Below the pieces are notes generated by a model. That model had not been told where the DNA came from. It was given only the letters and a program-made list of their open reading frames with translations, and made no database searches. Positions 1 to 8,786 of a stretch of DNA of 64,000 bases are shown here, one piece after another (positions within the stretch are counted from its first letter, which is position 1; each line of letters opens with the position of its first letter). Source of the stretch: Aquabacterium sp. (GTDB lineage: Bacteria; Pseudomonadota; Gammaproteobacteria; Burkholderiales; Burkholderiaceae_C); assembly GCA_030654395.1 (NCBI GenBank), contig JAURXM010000064.1, positions 1 through 64,000 on the forward strand. Direction: 5' to 3'. The translations under genes and the position numbers were made by a program.

Positions 1-343
1 CGGATAAATTGGATCTTTTGTTCCATGGTGGTGGTCTCATTCCAAGGCATATGGCACCTCCTGTCGAGATGCCATATAGTTACCCAATGTGTTACCTATC
101 CACCCGGACTAAAGTGTCACCTATCCACCCGGACCGTACCCATCCAAGCCCACGTGCAAAGTGTTAAATTCACTCAGGGCTCACCTCCATATCAATTCGC
201 GACGCCCTGACCGCCTGTCGATCAGGTTCATCGGTGTAGCTCGGCACACCCTAGGTGTGCAACCTACGTCCCCACTGGATGTGGGCCGCCTCGCTTCGCG
301 AAGCCATCTTGTCTAGGATTTTCACTCAAATAGGGAGGTCAGT
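1..343. other. Non-coding stretch with IS-like terminus and palindromes
   Basis: No credible gene lies here; a 61-codon frame at 25-210 has no ribosome binding site and no recognisable protein. The stretch holds an 8-bp inverted repeat (49-56 with 70-77), two 20-bp direct repeats (90-109 and 115-134) and a cluster of short palindromes between 244 and 304: a 7-bp arm pair at 244-250/254-260, CCCAC/GTGGG at 271-275/281-285, and GCTTCGCGAAGC at 293-304. This looks like the outer end of an insertion sequence, whose body would lie left of the window, followed by unassigned intergenic DNA. Confidence 0.5.
90..134. repeat. Direct repeats resembling an IS terminus
   Basis: Two copies of TGT(T/C)ACCTATCCACCCGGAC at 90-109 and 115-134 match at 19 of 20 positions and are offset by 25 bp. 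From memory, repeated TGTnACCTAT...CCGG units sit at the ends of several transposase-encoding elements, where they bind the transposase. No transposase is visible in the window, so this is either the right end of an element truncated by the window edge or a remnant. I do not assign an IS family. Confidence 0.5.
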
Positions 344-736
344 TTGTTCTCGCATGTATTCGTTGGGGTCAGCGACTTTGATCGAGCGCTCACCTTCTAT
401 CGTCCGTTGATGGCGTCGTTAGGTATATCGCCTCGCTTCTGTGAACCGGAACGGCCGTGGGCAGGTTGGCAGTCGTCACCGACGCCAAGGCCACTCTTTA
501 TCATTGCAAAGCCCTTCAATCAACAGATTCCAACGCCAGGAAACGGGGTCATGGTTGCATTCATGGCCAAGAGTCGCAATCAAGTCCGCACAGCTCACGC
601 TGCTGCGTTGACTAACGGTGGAACATGCGAGGGCAAACCGGATCTTCGGCCCGAGTACCACCCCCATTACTATGGCGCATACTTTCGCGATCCAGACGGC
701 AACAAGCTTGCTGTGGCTTGCCATGAACCGGAGTAG
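344..736 (+). CDS. VOC-fold (glyoxalase/bleomycin-resistance/dioxygenase) protein
   Basis: A 130-residue protein of the vicinal-oxygen-chelate superfamily. The N-terminus (FSHVFVGVSDFDRALTFYRP) is the first beta-alpha-beta unit, and the C-terminal YGAYFRDPDGNKLAVACHE carries the typical FRDPDGN turn and a Glu metal-ligand position. Such proteins bind a divalent metal and act as lyases, isomerases or dioxygenases, or sequester drugs; the substrate cannot be told here. Translation starts at a TTG, chosen because AGGGAGGT sits at 332-339 just upstream. It stands alone between an IS-like terminus and an SRPBCC gene, a context typical of acquired DNA. Confidence 0.8.
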   Translation: MFSHVFVGVSDFDRALTFYRPLMASLGISPRFCEPERPWAGWQSSPTPRPLFIIAKPFNQQIPTPGNGVMVAFMAKSRNQVRTAHAAALTNGGTCEGKPDLRPEYHPHYYGAYFRDPDGNKLAVACHEPE

Positions 737-882
737 CGGCACATATGCAACTCATAAAACGAAACCCGGTTTTCTGCCGTTCAGTCAATAGAGGCACCCG
801 CCACCATCCTCACTGAGCATACCTCGGTCTGGCTACTTCGGGGCGGTGAAGTCCCTTGTATTCGTTAGGAATTTAGGTTTCT

Positions 883-1317
883 ATGCATATCGAAGAACGC
901 ATCCATATCGCAGCGCCGCCTTTGGTAATTGACCAAATTTGGAGTGAGGTTGAGCGATGGCATCTCTGGGATCCTGACACAAAGCAAGCCTTGCTTGATG
1001 GGCCATTTGCAGTTGGAGCAAAGGGACGAATAACGCCCCGCAAAGGCATGGGTGTGCCGATGATAGTCACGGAACGTACTGAGGGCCGGTCGTTCACCGT
1101 AGAGGGCTATATTCCTCTCTTCAGAATGCACTTCGAGCACACTGTTTCAGAGATCGCAGGCGGCTCGGAAGTCGCTCACCGCATTTGGTTCACTGGCGCG
1201 CTTGCCTTCCTTTTCGGGCCTGGTGTCGCCAAACAGGTTCGTGAGGGGCTTCCACAGACAATGAAGTCGCTGAAAGCATATGCAGAGAATCGTCTCAGGG
1301 AAAAATTGCCGATGTGA
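883..1317 (+). CDS. SRPBCC-family (polyketide cyclase/START-like) protein
   Basis: A 144-residue protein with the SRPBCC hydrophobic-pocket pattern. It opens with IEERIHIAAPPLVIDQIWSEVERWHLWDPD, the usual N-terminal strand, helix and Trp-x-x-W/D segment, has central beta strands, and ends with a long C-terminal helix (VREGLPQTMKSLKAYAENRLRE). Members bind lipids or small hydrophobic ligands, and the ligand here is unknown. It follows the VOC gene on the same strand after about 145 bp of non-coding DNA with no clear terminator. The two may be a transferred pair, but no functional link is visible. Confidence 0.75.
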   Translation: MHIEERIHIAAPPLVIDQIWSEVERWHLWDPDTKQALLDGPFAVGAKGRITPRKGMGVPMIVTERTEGRSFTVEGYIPLFRMHFEHTVSEIAGGSEVAHRIWFTGALAFLFGPGVAKQVREGLPQTMKSLKAYAENRLREKLPM

Positions 1318-1389
1318 GCGGTCGTGTGGATGGGTTACACACTCAATACGCCTCATGCAACGGCGCACCTGCGCCAAAGTAAACATCCA

Positions 1390-2922
1390 TCACTCACATC
1401 GTGCCTTGCCGCAATACTGTTGACAAAAACTACAGCCTAAAACTGGCAACCAAGACGGGAAGTTGTAGTACTTCTGATTAACCTCTCGCATGACCGATGA
1501 GCGGTACCGTGGGTATTGAAAATTCACGCCCTCCACGGCGTAGAACGTTGCGCCATCTTGCTTGTAGGTCAACAATTGAACAGCATCAAAGTACGGCCGA
1601 TACAACTCAATTGATGGTTCACGCGTAGCCATGATTCGAATGGTTTTGCCATCCAGTGCGCTGTAATCCACCATCAAGTCGTCTTGGCGGGCGTGCACAC
1701 TGCCCACACCCAAAACTGGTACATGCAGCTTGGCCGCGTATCCAAAAATGGCCGCAGATGAATAGCCATTGGATGCCAGCACCACGCCAGGAGACTGCAC
1801 TTGGCGCACCATTTCCTCACTGCGGGCGGCCTCTACCAATCGGTGGTAATACCTGAACGACTGCCATTGATCCAACCGTGTGATCGAAATGCCAACTGAC
1901 ACCATCAAGTGCAAGATCAAAATCACGGCCAAGCCTTTAGCCGATGAATGCACCGCTTTGACGGGCATAGCCCAAGTCAACATCACAAACAAAAATGGGT
2001 AGAAACCCATCACCCAGTGCAGGCCAATCACTTTTTTACTTGACAGCAAACCAAAGCAAATAAGGGGCACCAGTGCCACGCATGCGAGCAAGGCGTGTTG
2101 GCGGCAGGTTTGTACCAATGCTTGGCGATGACGCCACCCCATCCACAACAAAACAGGGCTGATCAGGTAAGCCATCATGCCGATATAGGTGATGACGGTG
2201 CCCGCCGATGCCTCAGCGCCTTCATTGCGGTTGAAGACATTGAACATGATGTTGGCCCAACAGTGGTTGATATTCCAAACCAAGTTAAGCAACACAGCCG
2301 GCAACGCGAACAAGGCCATCAGCGCAAAGCCGCGCCAACGCGCACGTGCGCACAGCGCAAAATAAACAAAGAATGCCAAGCCCAATAAAACCGCAAAGTA
2401 CTTGGACAAAAAGGCCGCGCCCATGAACACGCCGCTGAGCGCATACAAGCGCCATGCAGATTGCCCTTTATCAACCCTTTGCTCTGCCCGCACCATGGCC
2501 GCAACCGACCACGCTGCCCACAAAATCAAGGGTGAATCAGTAGCGATCAAGGGATTAAGCCAGTTAACCGGCGCCAACCAGTACAACAAGACAGCCCAGC
2601 CCGCCCGCCCTCTATGAATGGGAGACCACGCCCACCACATCGCCCAACCAACCCCCAATGGCAACAAGACCGCAGGCAGCCTCACAGCCCATGCCGCATC
2701 ACCAAACAGGGTGCGAACGGCGGCAATCCACCATGCGACCATGGGCGGGTGGTCGTAGTAGCCGTAATCTAAAAACCGAGCCCACCAATAAAACAAAGCC
2801 TCATCGCCAGTCAGAGGCAGCGCAGCAGACAGCCACAAGCGCCAACCAAACGAGCCCAATGCAACCAGCCACAGCAAGGTAACGGGTGTGCTCAGTTTGG
2901 TGGACACAGGAGATGCATTCAT
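1390..2922 (-). CDS. ArnT/PMT-like membrane glycosyltransferase (GT39/GT83 type)
   Basis: A 510-residue multi-pass membrane protein. The first periplasmic loop carries TGDEALFYWWARF (acidic pair D40/E41) and then YYDHPPMVAWW around residues 56-65, the hallmark of lipid-linked-sugar transferases of the PMT/ArnT group. About ten hydrophobic segments follow, then a soluble C-terminal domain of about 150 residues. Such enzymes move a sugar from a polyprenyl phosphate carrier to lipid A, protein or another acceptor on the periplasmic face; donor and acceptor are unknown. It stands alone, divergent from ypfJ. It is one of three such genes in the window (also 32283-33800 and 51314-53071). Confidence 0.8.
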   Translation of the reverse strand: MNASPVSTKLSTPVTLLWLVALGSFGWRLWLSAALPLTGDEALFYWWARFLDYGYYDHPPMVAWWIAAVRTLFGDAAWAVRLPAVLLPLGVGWAMWWAWSPIHRGRAGWAVLLYWLAPVNWLNPLIATDSPLILWAAWSVAAMVRAEQRVDKGQSAWRLYALSGVFMGAAFLSKYFAVLLGLAFFVYFALCARARWRGFALMALFALPAVLLNLVWNINHCWANIMFNVFNRNEGAEASAGTVITYIGMMAYLISPVLLWMGWRHRQALVQTCRQHALLACVALVPLICFGLLSSKKVIGLHWVMGFYPFLFVMLTWAMPVKAVHSSAKGLAVILILHLMVSVGISITRLDQWQSFRYYHRLVEAARSEEMVRQVQSPGVVLASNGYSSAAIFGYAAKLHVPVLGVGSVHARQDDLMVDYSALDGKTIRIMATREPSIELYRPYFDAVQLLTYKQDGATFYAVEGVNFQYPRYRSSVMREVNQKYYNFPSWLPVLGCSFCQQYCGKARCE

Positions 2923-3016
2923 AGATAAATTCAGGGGAAACTGCTGAACCGCCTATTCTAGGCGCCCACTGATACCATCGCTGTGCAACACCCCACATGA
3001 CACAAAGGAAGCAAGC

Positions 3017-3931
3017 ATGCGCTGGCAAGGAAACAGAGAGAGCGACAACGTAGAAGATGCACGCAACGACGCTGGTGGTGGTGGCAACGGCAGCGGCCGT
3101 CAGGGCCTGTCCATCGGCGGGCGTGGGCTGGGCTTAGGCTCCATTGCCATCGCCTTGGTCGCCAGCTACTTCCTTGGCGTGAACCCCCTCACCGTACTCA
3201 ACTTGCTCAATGGCGGCGGCGCTGCTGGACTGGGTCAGTCTCAGTCAGGCTCGACCCAAGCCATGCAACATCCGCAGGCTATCGCCAACGATGAGCAGAC
3301 ACGGTTTGTACGCACCGTGTTGGCCGACACGGAAGACGTGTGGCGTGACATATTCCAAGAGGCGGGCGGCCAATACAAGGAGCCCAAGCTGGTTCTGTTC
3401 CGCAATGCTGTACCGACAGCTTGTGGCACAGGTCAGTCGGCAAGTGGTCCTTTCTACTGCCCTGGCGACAAAAAAGTCTACATTGACTTGGCGTTTTACG
3501 ACATCTTGCGTGATCGCCTTGGCGCACCAGGTGATTTTGCACAGGCCTATGTGATCGCGCACGAGGTTGGCCACCACGTCCAAAATCTACTCGGCACATC
3601 AGCCAAGGTGGATGGCATGCGTCAACGCCTCAGCGAGGCGCAATACAACGCCATGAGCGTCAAGCTTGAGTTGCAAGCCGATTGCTATGCTGGCGCTTGG
3701 GCAAACCGTGCCCAAAAATCCCGCCAGATCATTGAGGCCGGCGACATTGAAGAGGCCCTGAATGCCGCGGCCCAGATTGGCGATGACACCCTGCAGCGCA
3801 ATGCATCTGGCCATGTCTCACCTGAGAGTTTCACCCATGGCAGCAGCCAGCAGCGCGTGACCTGGTTCAAGCGCGGCATGGACACGGGTGACATCCGCCA
3901 ATGCAACACATTCGCTAACGGTGCTGTCTGA
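3017..3931 (+). CDS. ypfJ: YpfJ-family neutral zinc metallopeptidase
   Basis: A 304-residue membrane-anchored protein. A charged, glycine-rich N-terminus ([16 protein letters not shown]...) is followed by one transmembrane helix (about residues 40-60) and a peptidase domain. The zinc site HEVGHH lies at residues 182-187, and [11 protein letters not shown] downstream supplies the third ligand. The MRWxGxRxSxNVED start is characteristic of the YpfJ family. The substrate is not known for the family. The gene is monocistronic or co-transcribed with the quinone reductase 34 bp downstream. ATG at 3017 is the only start that keeps the conserved N-terminus. Confidence 0.9.
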   Translation: MRWQGNRESDNVEDARNDAGGGGNGSGRQGLSIGGRGLGLGSIAIALVASYFLGVNPLTVLNLLNGGGAAGLGQSQSGSTQAMQHPQAIANDEQTRFVRTVLADTEDVWRDIFQEAGGQYKEPKLVLFRNAVPTACGTGQSASGPFYCPGDKKVYIDLAFYDILRDRLGAPGDFAQAYVIAHEVGHHVQNLLGTSAKVDGMRQRLSEAQYNAMSVKLELQADCYAGAWANRAQKSRQIIEAGDIEEALNAAAQIGDDTLQRNASGHVSPESFTHGSSQQRVTWFKRGMDTGDIRQCNTFANGAV

Positions 3932-3965
3932 TTTCACGCAACAAACCATAACGGAGACACGAAAA

Positions 3966-4943
3966 ATGCAAGCTTGGATCTGCAACGAACTCAGCGGCCC
4001 AGACGCTCTGACTTGGCAGGAAAGCCCCACACCTGAGCCAGGCAAAGGAGAGGTTCGCATTGCCATCAAGGCGGCCAGCTTGAACTTCCCGGACCTGCTG
4101 ATTGTTCAAGGCAAATACCAAATGCGCCCGCCGCTGCCCTTCGTTCCTGGCGCGGAGTTCGCAGGCGTTGTAGAGGCCGTTGGCGAAGGCGTGAAACACC
4201 TCTCAGTGGGCACACAAGTGGCCGGCTTCGCTGGCACAGGCGGCTTTGGCACACACACCGTTGCAGCAGCAGCCATGCTGATGCCTTTGCCACCTGTATT
4301 TTCATTTGAGGATGCCGCTGCCTTTTTGTGCACGTATGGCACCACGTATCACGGCCTGATGGACCGCGCCGCACTGAAAGCAGGTGAGACCGTGCTGGTG
4401 CTGGGCGCCGCTGGCGGGGTGGGTACGGCCGCCATACAAATCGCCAAAGCTGCTGGCGCCAAGGTGATTGCAGCAGCCTCTACGGATGAAAAATGTGCGC
4501 TGTGCCGCGAACTGGGCGCTGATGCCACCATCAACTACAGCACACACAATCTGCGCGAGGAACTCAAGGCCATCACAGAGGGCAAGGGCCCCGATGTGAT
4601 CTACGACCCGGTTGGCGGTGATTTAACTGAGGCTGCTTTCCGCTCGATTGCTTGGCGCGGACGCCACCTGATCATCGGCTTTGCCAATGGCCCCATCCCT
4701 GCCCTGCCCTTGAACCTGGCATTACTCAAGGGCGCATCGGTCATGGGCGTGTTTTGGGGCGAGTTCGCCAAGAGAGAGCCGCAAAACAACGCCGCTTGCC
4801 TGATGCAACTGGCCGCTTGGTATATGGAGGGCAAAATCAAGCCCGTCATCGAACACAAGCTGCCCATGTCTCAACTCAAAGAGGCCTTCGCCTTAATGGG
4901 CTCACGTCAGGTGCGTGGCAAGGTGGTGTTGGTCAATGACTGA
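3966..4943 (+). CDS. NADPH:quinone oxidoreductase family protein (zinc-independent MDR)
   Basis: A 325-residue medium-chain dehydrogenase/reductase. The N-terminal GroES-like domain has the family's PGAEFAGVVEAVG motif. The Rossmann domain carries LGAAGGVGTAAIQIAKAAGAKVIA, the NADPH-binding AAGGVG signature of the quinone-reductase branch, and the structural-zinc cysteines are absent. It probably reduces quinones or activated enones with NADPH in the cytoplasm. I chose ATG 3966 over an upstream in-frame ATG at 3888, which lies inside ypfJ, because GGAGA at 3953-3957 is well spaced and the family begins at this point (MQAWICNELSGPDAL). Confidence 0.88.
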   Translation: MQAWICNELSGPDALTWQESPTPEPGKGEVRIAIKAASLNFPDLLIVQGKYQMRPPLPFVPGAEFAGVVEAVGEGVKHLSVGTQVAGFAGTGGFGTHTVAAAAMLMPLPPVFSFEDAAAFLCTYGTTYHGLMDRAALKAGETVLVLGAAGGVGTAAIQIAKAAGAKVIAAASTDEKCALCRELGADATINYSTHNLREELKAITEGKGPDVIYDPVGGDLTEAAFRSIAWRGRHLIIGFANGPIPALPLNLALLKGASVMGVFWGEFAKREPQNNAACLMQLAAWYMEGKIKPVIEHKLPMSQLKEAFALMGSRQVRGKVVLVND

Positions 4944-4954
4944 TCAACAGCTGA

Positions 4955-6097
4955 TCAAACAGACTGACCCAATGCCCAATTGACGTGCTCAGCCACCAAG
5001 GCCTGATCGTCCCCTAAATCAGGCGGCGCTGCTTGCCAGTCTTGCAGAGCGTGGACCAAACGCTCACGCAAGGCTGGATTCCCCCCCAGAGCATCCGTGC
5101 CGACACGGCCTGCCAGCACATTACCCATCGCCACAGCCAGATTGCGCTGCCAACGAGCAAAGCCGATGCGGCGTATCGGACTGCCTTCTGTTATCCGCAA
5201 AAAGGTAGCCTCGTCCCAACGCCACAAATCGAGCAACGCGGGGTTGTGCATCGATGAGCGCACATCAAAATCAAGCACCGTGGCCCGTTGCGCAAACTTG
5301 TTCCACGGGCAAATCAATTGGCAATCATCACAGCCATAGATACGGTTCCCCATGAGCGGACGCAGGGCGATCGGTATGGGCCCGGCGTGCTCAATGGTCA
5401 GGTATGAAATACAGCGCCGAGCATCTACCAAACCCTCACCCACGATGGCCTGAGTCGGGCAGATATCGATGCACGCCGAGCATGAGCCGCAATGCGCCGT
5501 TTCTGGTGCGGTTTCAGGCAAGGGCACATCCACATAGATCTCGCCCAAGAAGAAGGTCGATCCGGCCTCTCGCGACAACAACAAGGTGTGCTTGCCTCGC
5601 CAGCCTAGGCCGCTGCGACTGGCCAACTCAACCTCCAGCACGGGCGCCGAGTCGGTGAACACGCGGTGCCCAAAGGGGCCCAACAGTGTCTCCAGCTGAT
5701 CGGCGAGCTTCTGAAGCCGGCTGCGCAGCACTTTGTGATAATCGCGCCCTCTTGCATAGAGGGACACTGCCGCAGCATCAGCTTGATCGAGCCGCGCCCA
5801 TTCCACCTTTTGCCACCCATCAGGCAGTGCAGCTGGCAGGTAATCCATGCGCGCGGTGATGACACGAACGGTGCCCGGCACCAACTCTGCCGGACGAGCT
5901 CGCTTGAGTCCGTGAGCTGCCATATAGTGCATGTCACCGTGGAAACCACGCGCCAACCAGTCCAACAAACCGGGCTCGGCACTTGACAAGTCCACCCCTG
6001 CTACGCCAATCTGCGAAAATCCGAGTTCTGCTGCCCATTGACGCAAAGTCGCCATAATCTCGCTGTGGTCTGGTGGTGACTGAATGACATGACGCAT
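4955..6097 (-). CDS. queG: Epoxyqueuosine reductase QueG
   Basis: A 380-residue cobalamin-dependent iron-sulfur enzyme that reduces epoxyqueuosine to queuosine in the last step of tRNA wobble-base modification. The N-terminal domain has GFHGDMHYMAAH and the YARGRDYHKVLRSRL segment. The ferredoxin-like part shows CGSCSACIDICPTQAI and CDDCQLICPWNKF, which together supply two 4Fe-4S clusters. A HEAT-like C-terminal region follows. The 5' end overlaps the start of divergent tsaE by 9 bp, so a later in-frame ATG near 6055 (MATLRQWAAELGF) remains possible. It ends convergent with the quinone reductase, 11 bp away. Confidence 0.95.
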   Translation of the reverse strand: MRHVIQSPPDHSEIMATLRQWAAELGFSQIGVAGVDLSSAEPGLLDWLARGFHGDMHYMAAHGLKRARPAELVPGTVRVITARMDYLPAALPDGWQKVEWARLDQADAAAVSLYARGRDYHKVLRSRLQKLADQLETLLGPFGHRVFTDSAPVLEVELASRSGLGWRGKHTLLLSREAGSTFFLGEIYVDVPLPETAPETAHCGSCSACIDICPTQAIVGEGLVDARRCISYLTIEHAGPIPIALRPLMGNRIYGCDDCQLICPWNKFAQRATVLDFDVRSSMHNPALLDLWRWDEATFLRITEGSPIRRIGFARWQRNLAVAMGNVLAGRVGTDALGGNPALRERLVHALQDWQAAPPDLGDDQALVAEHVNWALGQSV

Positions 6098-6661
6098 GTG
6101 ACGATCGTAACAAGCCTTAAGGCACTGCTGACGCGTGACTTCATCTGGACGGATGAAGTGGCGTGTTCAGCTGCGGCCGCACAACTCGCGCACGCCTTGA
6201 GCGGCGGATTGCACGCGGGCGGATCCGTTTTTATTGAACTGCATGGTACGTTGGGCGCAGGCAAGACCACATTCACACGTCATTTTCTGCGTAGCTTGGG
6301 CGTACAGGGCCGCATCAAGAGCCCGAGCTACGCCGTGGTCGAGCAGCACGATTTACCTAGCTTGGTTATTCAGCACTTTGATTTTTATCGTTTCAATGAT
6401 CCACAAGAGTGGGAAGACGCCGGTTTCCGCGATTTGTTTGCCGCACCCGGCCTGAAGTTGGCAGAGTGGCCCGAAAAAGCGGCAGGGCTGCTGCCACAAG
6501 CCGATCTGCACATTCACATCCACCCGCAAGACGATGACACCCGTCGGGTCAGTGTTCACGCGTACAGCCTCGTTGGGCAAGATGCTTTGGCAGCCTTGCC
6601 AACCTTGCAAGACTTGAAGACAGTTGCAGCTGCGTCGCTGGAGGTGCCCAGCCATGGATAG
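6089..6661 (+). CDS. tsaE: tRNA threonylcarbamoyladenosine biosynthesis ATPase TsaE
   Basis: A 190-residue P-loop ATPase that partners TsaB and TsaD in making t6A37 of ANN-decoding tRNAs. The Walker A motif GTLGAGKTT is at residues 53-61, followed by IKSPSYAVVE and HFDFYRF, the family signature. AEWPEKAAGLLP matches the conserved EWP(E) element. It is longer than the usual 150-160 residues because of about 20 extra residues at the N-terminus, so a start downstream of 6089 is possible. The 3' end overlaps amiC by 8 bp, indicating translational coupling, as in the tsaE-ami order of Enterobacteria. Confidence 0.92.
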   Translation: MTHVTIVTSLKALLTRDFIWTDEVACSAAAAQLAHALSGGLHAGGSVFIELHGTLGAGKTTFTRHFLRSLGVQGRIKSPSYAVVEQHDLPSLVIQHFDFYRFNDPQEWEDAGFRDLFAAPGLKLAEWPEKAAGLLPQADLHIHIHPQDDDTRRVSVHAYSLVGQDALAALPTLQDLKTVAAASLEVPSHG

Positions 6662-8060
6662 GCGCCAAGTCTTGACACATGCGCTCGGCGGCACCGTGGT
6701 CATGCTGCTGGGGCCTGCCGAGCTGGCGTGGGGCGCTCAATTGGTGGCTGTGCGCATCTGGCCTGCTGCCGACTACACCCGGGTCACACTCGAATCAGAC
6801 ATGCCGCTCAATGCGACGTTCTTCTCGGTCGAGAACCCCAGCCGATTGGTGATCGACATCGAAGGGCTAGAGCTCAGCAGCCAATTGCGCGAGGTGGTCA
6901 GCAAGGTTCGGCCAGACGACCCCTTCATTGCAGGCGTGCGTGTGGGGCAGAACCGCCCAAAAGTAGCTCGTTTGGTGGTCGACCTGAAACAAAGCATCAA
7001 GCCTCAAGTTTTTGGCTTGCCTCCGGTCGCTGCCTACCAACACAGGCTTGTGTTTGATCTCTACCCGACCCATGCAGCAGACCCTAAATTGGGGCTAGCC
7101 CTGCCTGCGGCCTCAGCGCCCGTTGCAAGTGCCCCGCGCGTGCCCGCGTCTGTGGCAAGCAGTGCCAGTGCCAGTGCACAGTCTGACCAAGCTGCAGAGG
7201 CCATGAACGATGCCTTGGGTGATTTCATCGGCGGACTCAAACGCCCAGCAGCGCCAGCACCCTCAGGCGACAGGGCCGTGGCCAAGGCGGCGCCCAAAGC
7301 CGCCGATGACCGCGAAAGCACACTTTCTAGCAACAACAAAGCTGGCGCCAAGCGTTTGGTGATCGTCGCTTTGGATGCGGGGCATGGGGGAGAAGATCCC
7401 GGCGCTGTCGGCCCCAGTGGCTTGTATGAAAAAGACGTGGTGCTATCGGTCGCACACAAGTTGCGCACGCTGATCAACGCACAGCCCGGCATGCGTGCCA
7501 TGCTGACGAGAGAGTCCGACTACTTCGTGCCGCTACATGAGCGCGTGACTAAGGCCCGGCGCGTTCAAGCTGATCTGTTCGTGTCCATCCATGCTGATGC
7601 CTTCATGAACCCTCAGGCTCGCGGAGCATCTGTTTTTGCGCTATCTGAAAACGGCGCCAGCAGTGCAGCAGCGCGCTGGATGGCCAAAAAAGAAAATGCC
7701 TCCGATCAAGTCGGCGGCGTCAACATCAAGGTCAAAGACGCCTCTGTGATGCGTGCCATGCTGGACATGTCAACCACAGCCCAGATTAAAGACAGCATCA
7801 AACTGGGCAATGCCATTTTGGGCCACTTGGGCAAAATTGGCCGCCTGCACCGAGGCAAGGTTGAACAAGCCAGCTTTGCCGTACTCAAAGCACCGGACAT
7901 CCCGTCCATCTTGGTTGAAACTGGCTTCATCTCCAACCCAGAAGAAGAAGCCAAACTCAAGGACAGCGACTATCAGCGGGAATTGGCCGATGCACTGCTG
8001 CTGGGCATTCAGCGTTATTTCGCCAAAAACCCACCGCTGGCACGCAACCGGGCACTTTAA
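6654..8060 (+). CDS. amiC: N-acetylmuramoyl-L-alanine amidase AmiC-type
   Basis: A 468-residue periplasmic zinc amidase that cleaves the stem peptide from septal peptidoglycan. The start at 6654 is fixed by GGAGGT at 6640-6645. The N-terminus MDRRQVLTHALGG... has adjacent arginines before a hydrophobic stretch, consistent with Tat export as known for AmiC. An AMIN domain follows (about residues 30-130), then an Ala/Pro/Ser-rich linker and the Amidase_3 domain with LDAGHGGEDPGA, YEKDVVLS, SIHADAF and the catalytic ILVETGFISN. The gene ends in a 4-bp TTAA overlap with the oppositely oriented dedA. Confidence 0.94.
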   Translation: MDRRQVLTHALGGTVVMLLGPAELAWGAQLVAVRIWPAADYTRVTLESDMPLNATFFSVENPSRLVIDIEGLELSSQLREVVSKVRPDDPFIAGVRVGQNRPKVARLVVDLKQSIKPQVFGLPPVAAYQHRLVFDLYPTHAADPKLGLALPAASAPVASAPRVPASVASSASASAQSDQAAEAMNDALGDFIGGLKRPAAPAPSGDRAVAKAAPKAADDRESTLSSNNKAGAKRLVIVALDAGHGGEDPGAVGPSGLYEKDVVLSVAHKLRTLINAQPGMRAMLTRESDYFVPLHERVTKARRVQADLFVSIHADAFMNPQARGASVFALSENGASSAAARWMAKKENASDQVGGVNIKVKDASVMRAMLDMSTTAQIKDSIKLGNAILGHLGKIGRLHRGKVEQASFAVLKAPDIPSILVETGFISNPEEEAKLKDSDYQRELADALLLGIQRYFAKNPPLARNRAL

Positions 8061-8710
8061 ACAGCCAATGCTTTTTTGGCTCGCCCTGCACGCCAAGCGC
8101 CAAAAATGGCCAAGGCGCCGGGGATTAAAATCATCGCCCAAATGATCTTGTCCAAATGGGTTTTAACGAATGGGATATTGCCAAAAAAGTAACCCGCCAA
8201 GGTCACGCTGCTGACCCAAAAGGCGCCGCCAGTGACATCATAGAAAGTGAACTTCCCACGGCTCATGTTTGAGACGCCGGCGACAAATGGCGCAAATGTT
8301 CTCAAAAAAGGCATGAAACGGGCAACCACAATGGTGATGCCGCCATAACGCTCATAAAACTCGTGCGTTTGCTCAAAGGCTTTTTTGTTAAAAAAGCGAG
8401 ATTGCTCCCACTGGAACACTTTGGGCCCGAGCATGCGTCCTATCGCGTAGTTGCTCTGATTCCCCGCAATAGCGGCCAAAGTCAGCAAGCCAATCGACAA
8501 GGGCAGGCTCATCTCGCCCACGCCGCACAAGGTGCCCACGACGAACAAAAGCGAGTCACCTGGCAGGAAAGGCATGACCACCACGCCGGTTTCCACAAAG
8601 ATGATCAAAAACAGCAGGGCGTAAACCCAGGGACCAAAATCGTGCACGAAAGCCACCAAATGCTGGTCAACATGCAAAATAAAATCGAGTAAAAAGTGTG
8701 CGATATCCAT
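8057..8710 (-). CDS. DedA-family membrane protein
   Basis: A 217-residue inner-membrane protein of the DedA/VTT family, now linked to undecaprenyl-phosphate and phospholipid translocation. It shows the conserved FVETGVVVMPFLPGDSLLFVVG segment and RFMPFLRTFAPFVAGVSNM (the family's R-x-x-P motif), with reentrant and transmembrane helices and a basic C-terminal tail (WRAGRAKKAL). It lies on the opposite strand inside the tsaE-amiC-mutL series. A role in recycling the peptidoglycan lipid carrier would suit the amidase neighbour, but that is inference. Confidence 0.9.
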   Translation of the reverse strand: MDIAHFLLDFILHVDQHLVAFVHDFGPWVYALLFLIIFVETGVVVMPFLPGDSLLFVVGTLCGVGEMSLPLSIGLLTLAAIAGNQSNYAIGRMLGPKVFQWEQSRFFNKKAFEQTHEFYERYGGITIVVARFMPFLRTFAPFVAGVSNMSRGKFTFYDVTGGAFWVSSVTLAGYFFGNIPFVKTHLDKIIWAMILIPGALAIFGAWRAGRAKKALAV

Positions 8711-8786
8711 GGCGCAGCATTATGACGGTGAAAGTTGACATCTCAGCAAACCACCGCAATGTGATCCGCCCTTCTACAATAGCGGG

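Noticed and set aside
25..210. 61-codon reading frame near the left edge
   Set aside because: It has no ribosome binding site and no recognisable protein features, and it runs through the IS-like direct repeats.
737..882. Possible integron attC site between the VOC and SRPBCC genes
   Set aside because: GTTAGGA occurs near 866, but it does not fit GTTRRRY, and no paired RYYYAAC core or long imperfect palindrome is present.
8735..8780. TTGACA (8735) and TACAAT (8775) as a mutL promoter pair
   Set aside because: The spacing is 34 bp, far beyond the 16-18 bp required. TACAAT alone would imply an almost leaderless mRNA, which I cannot support.
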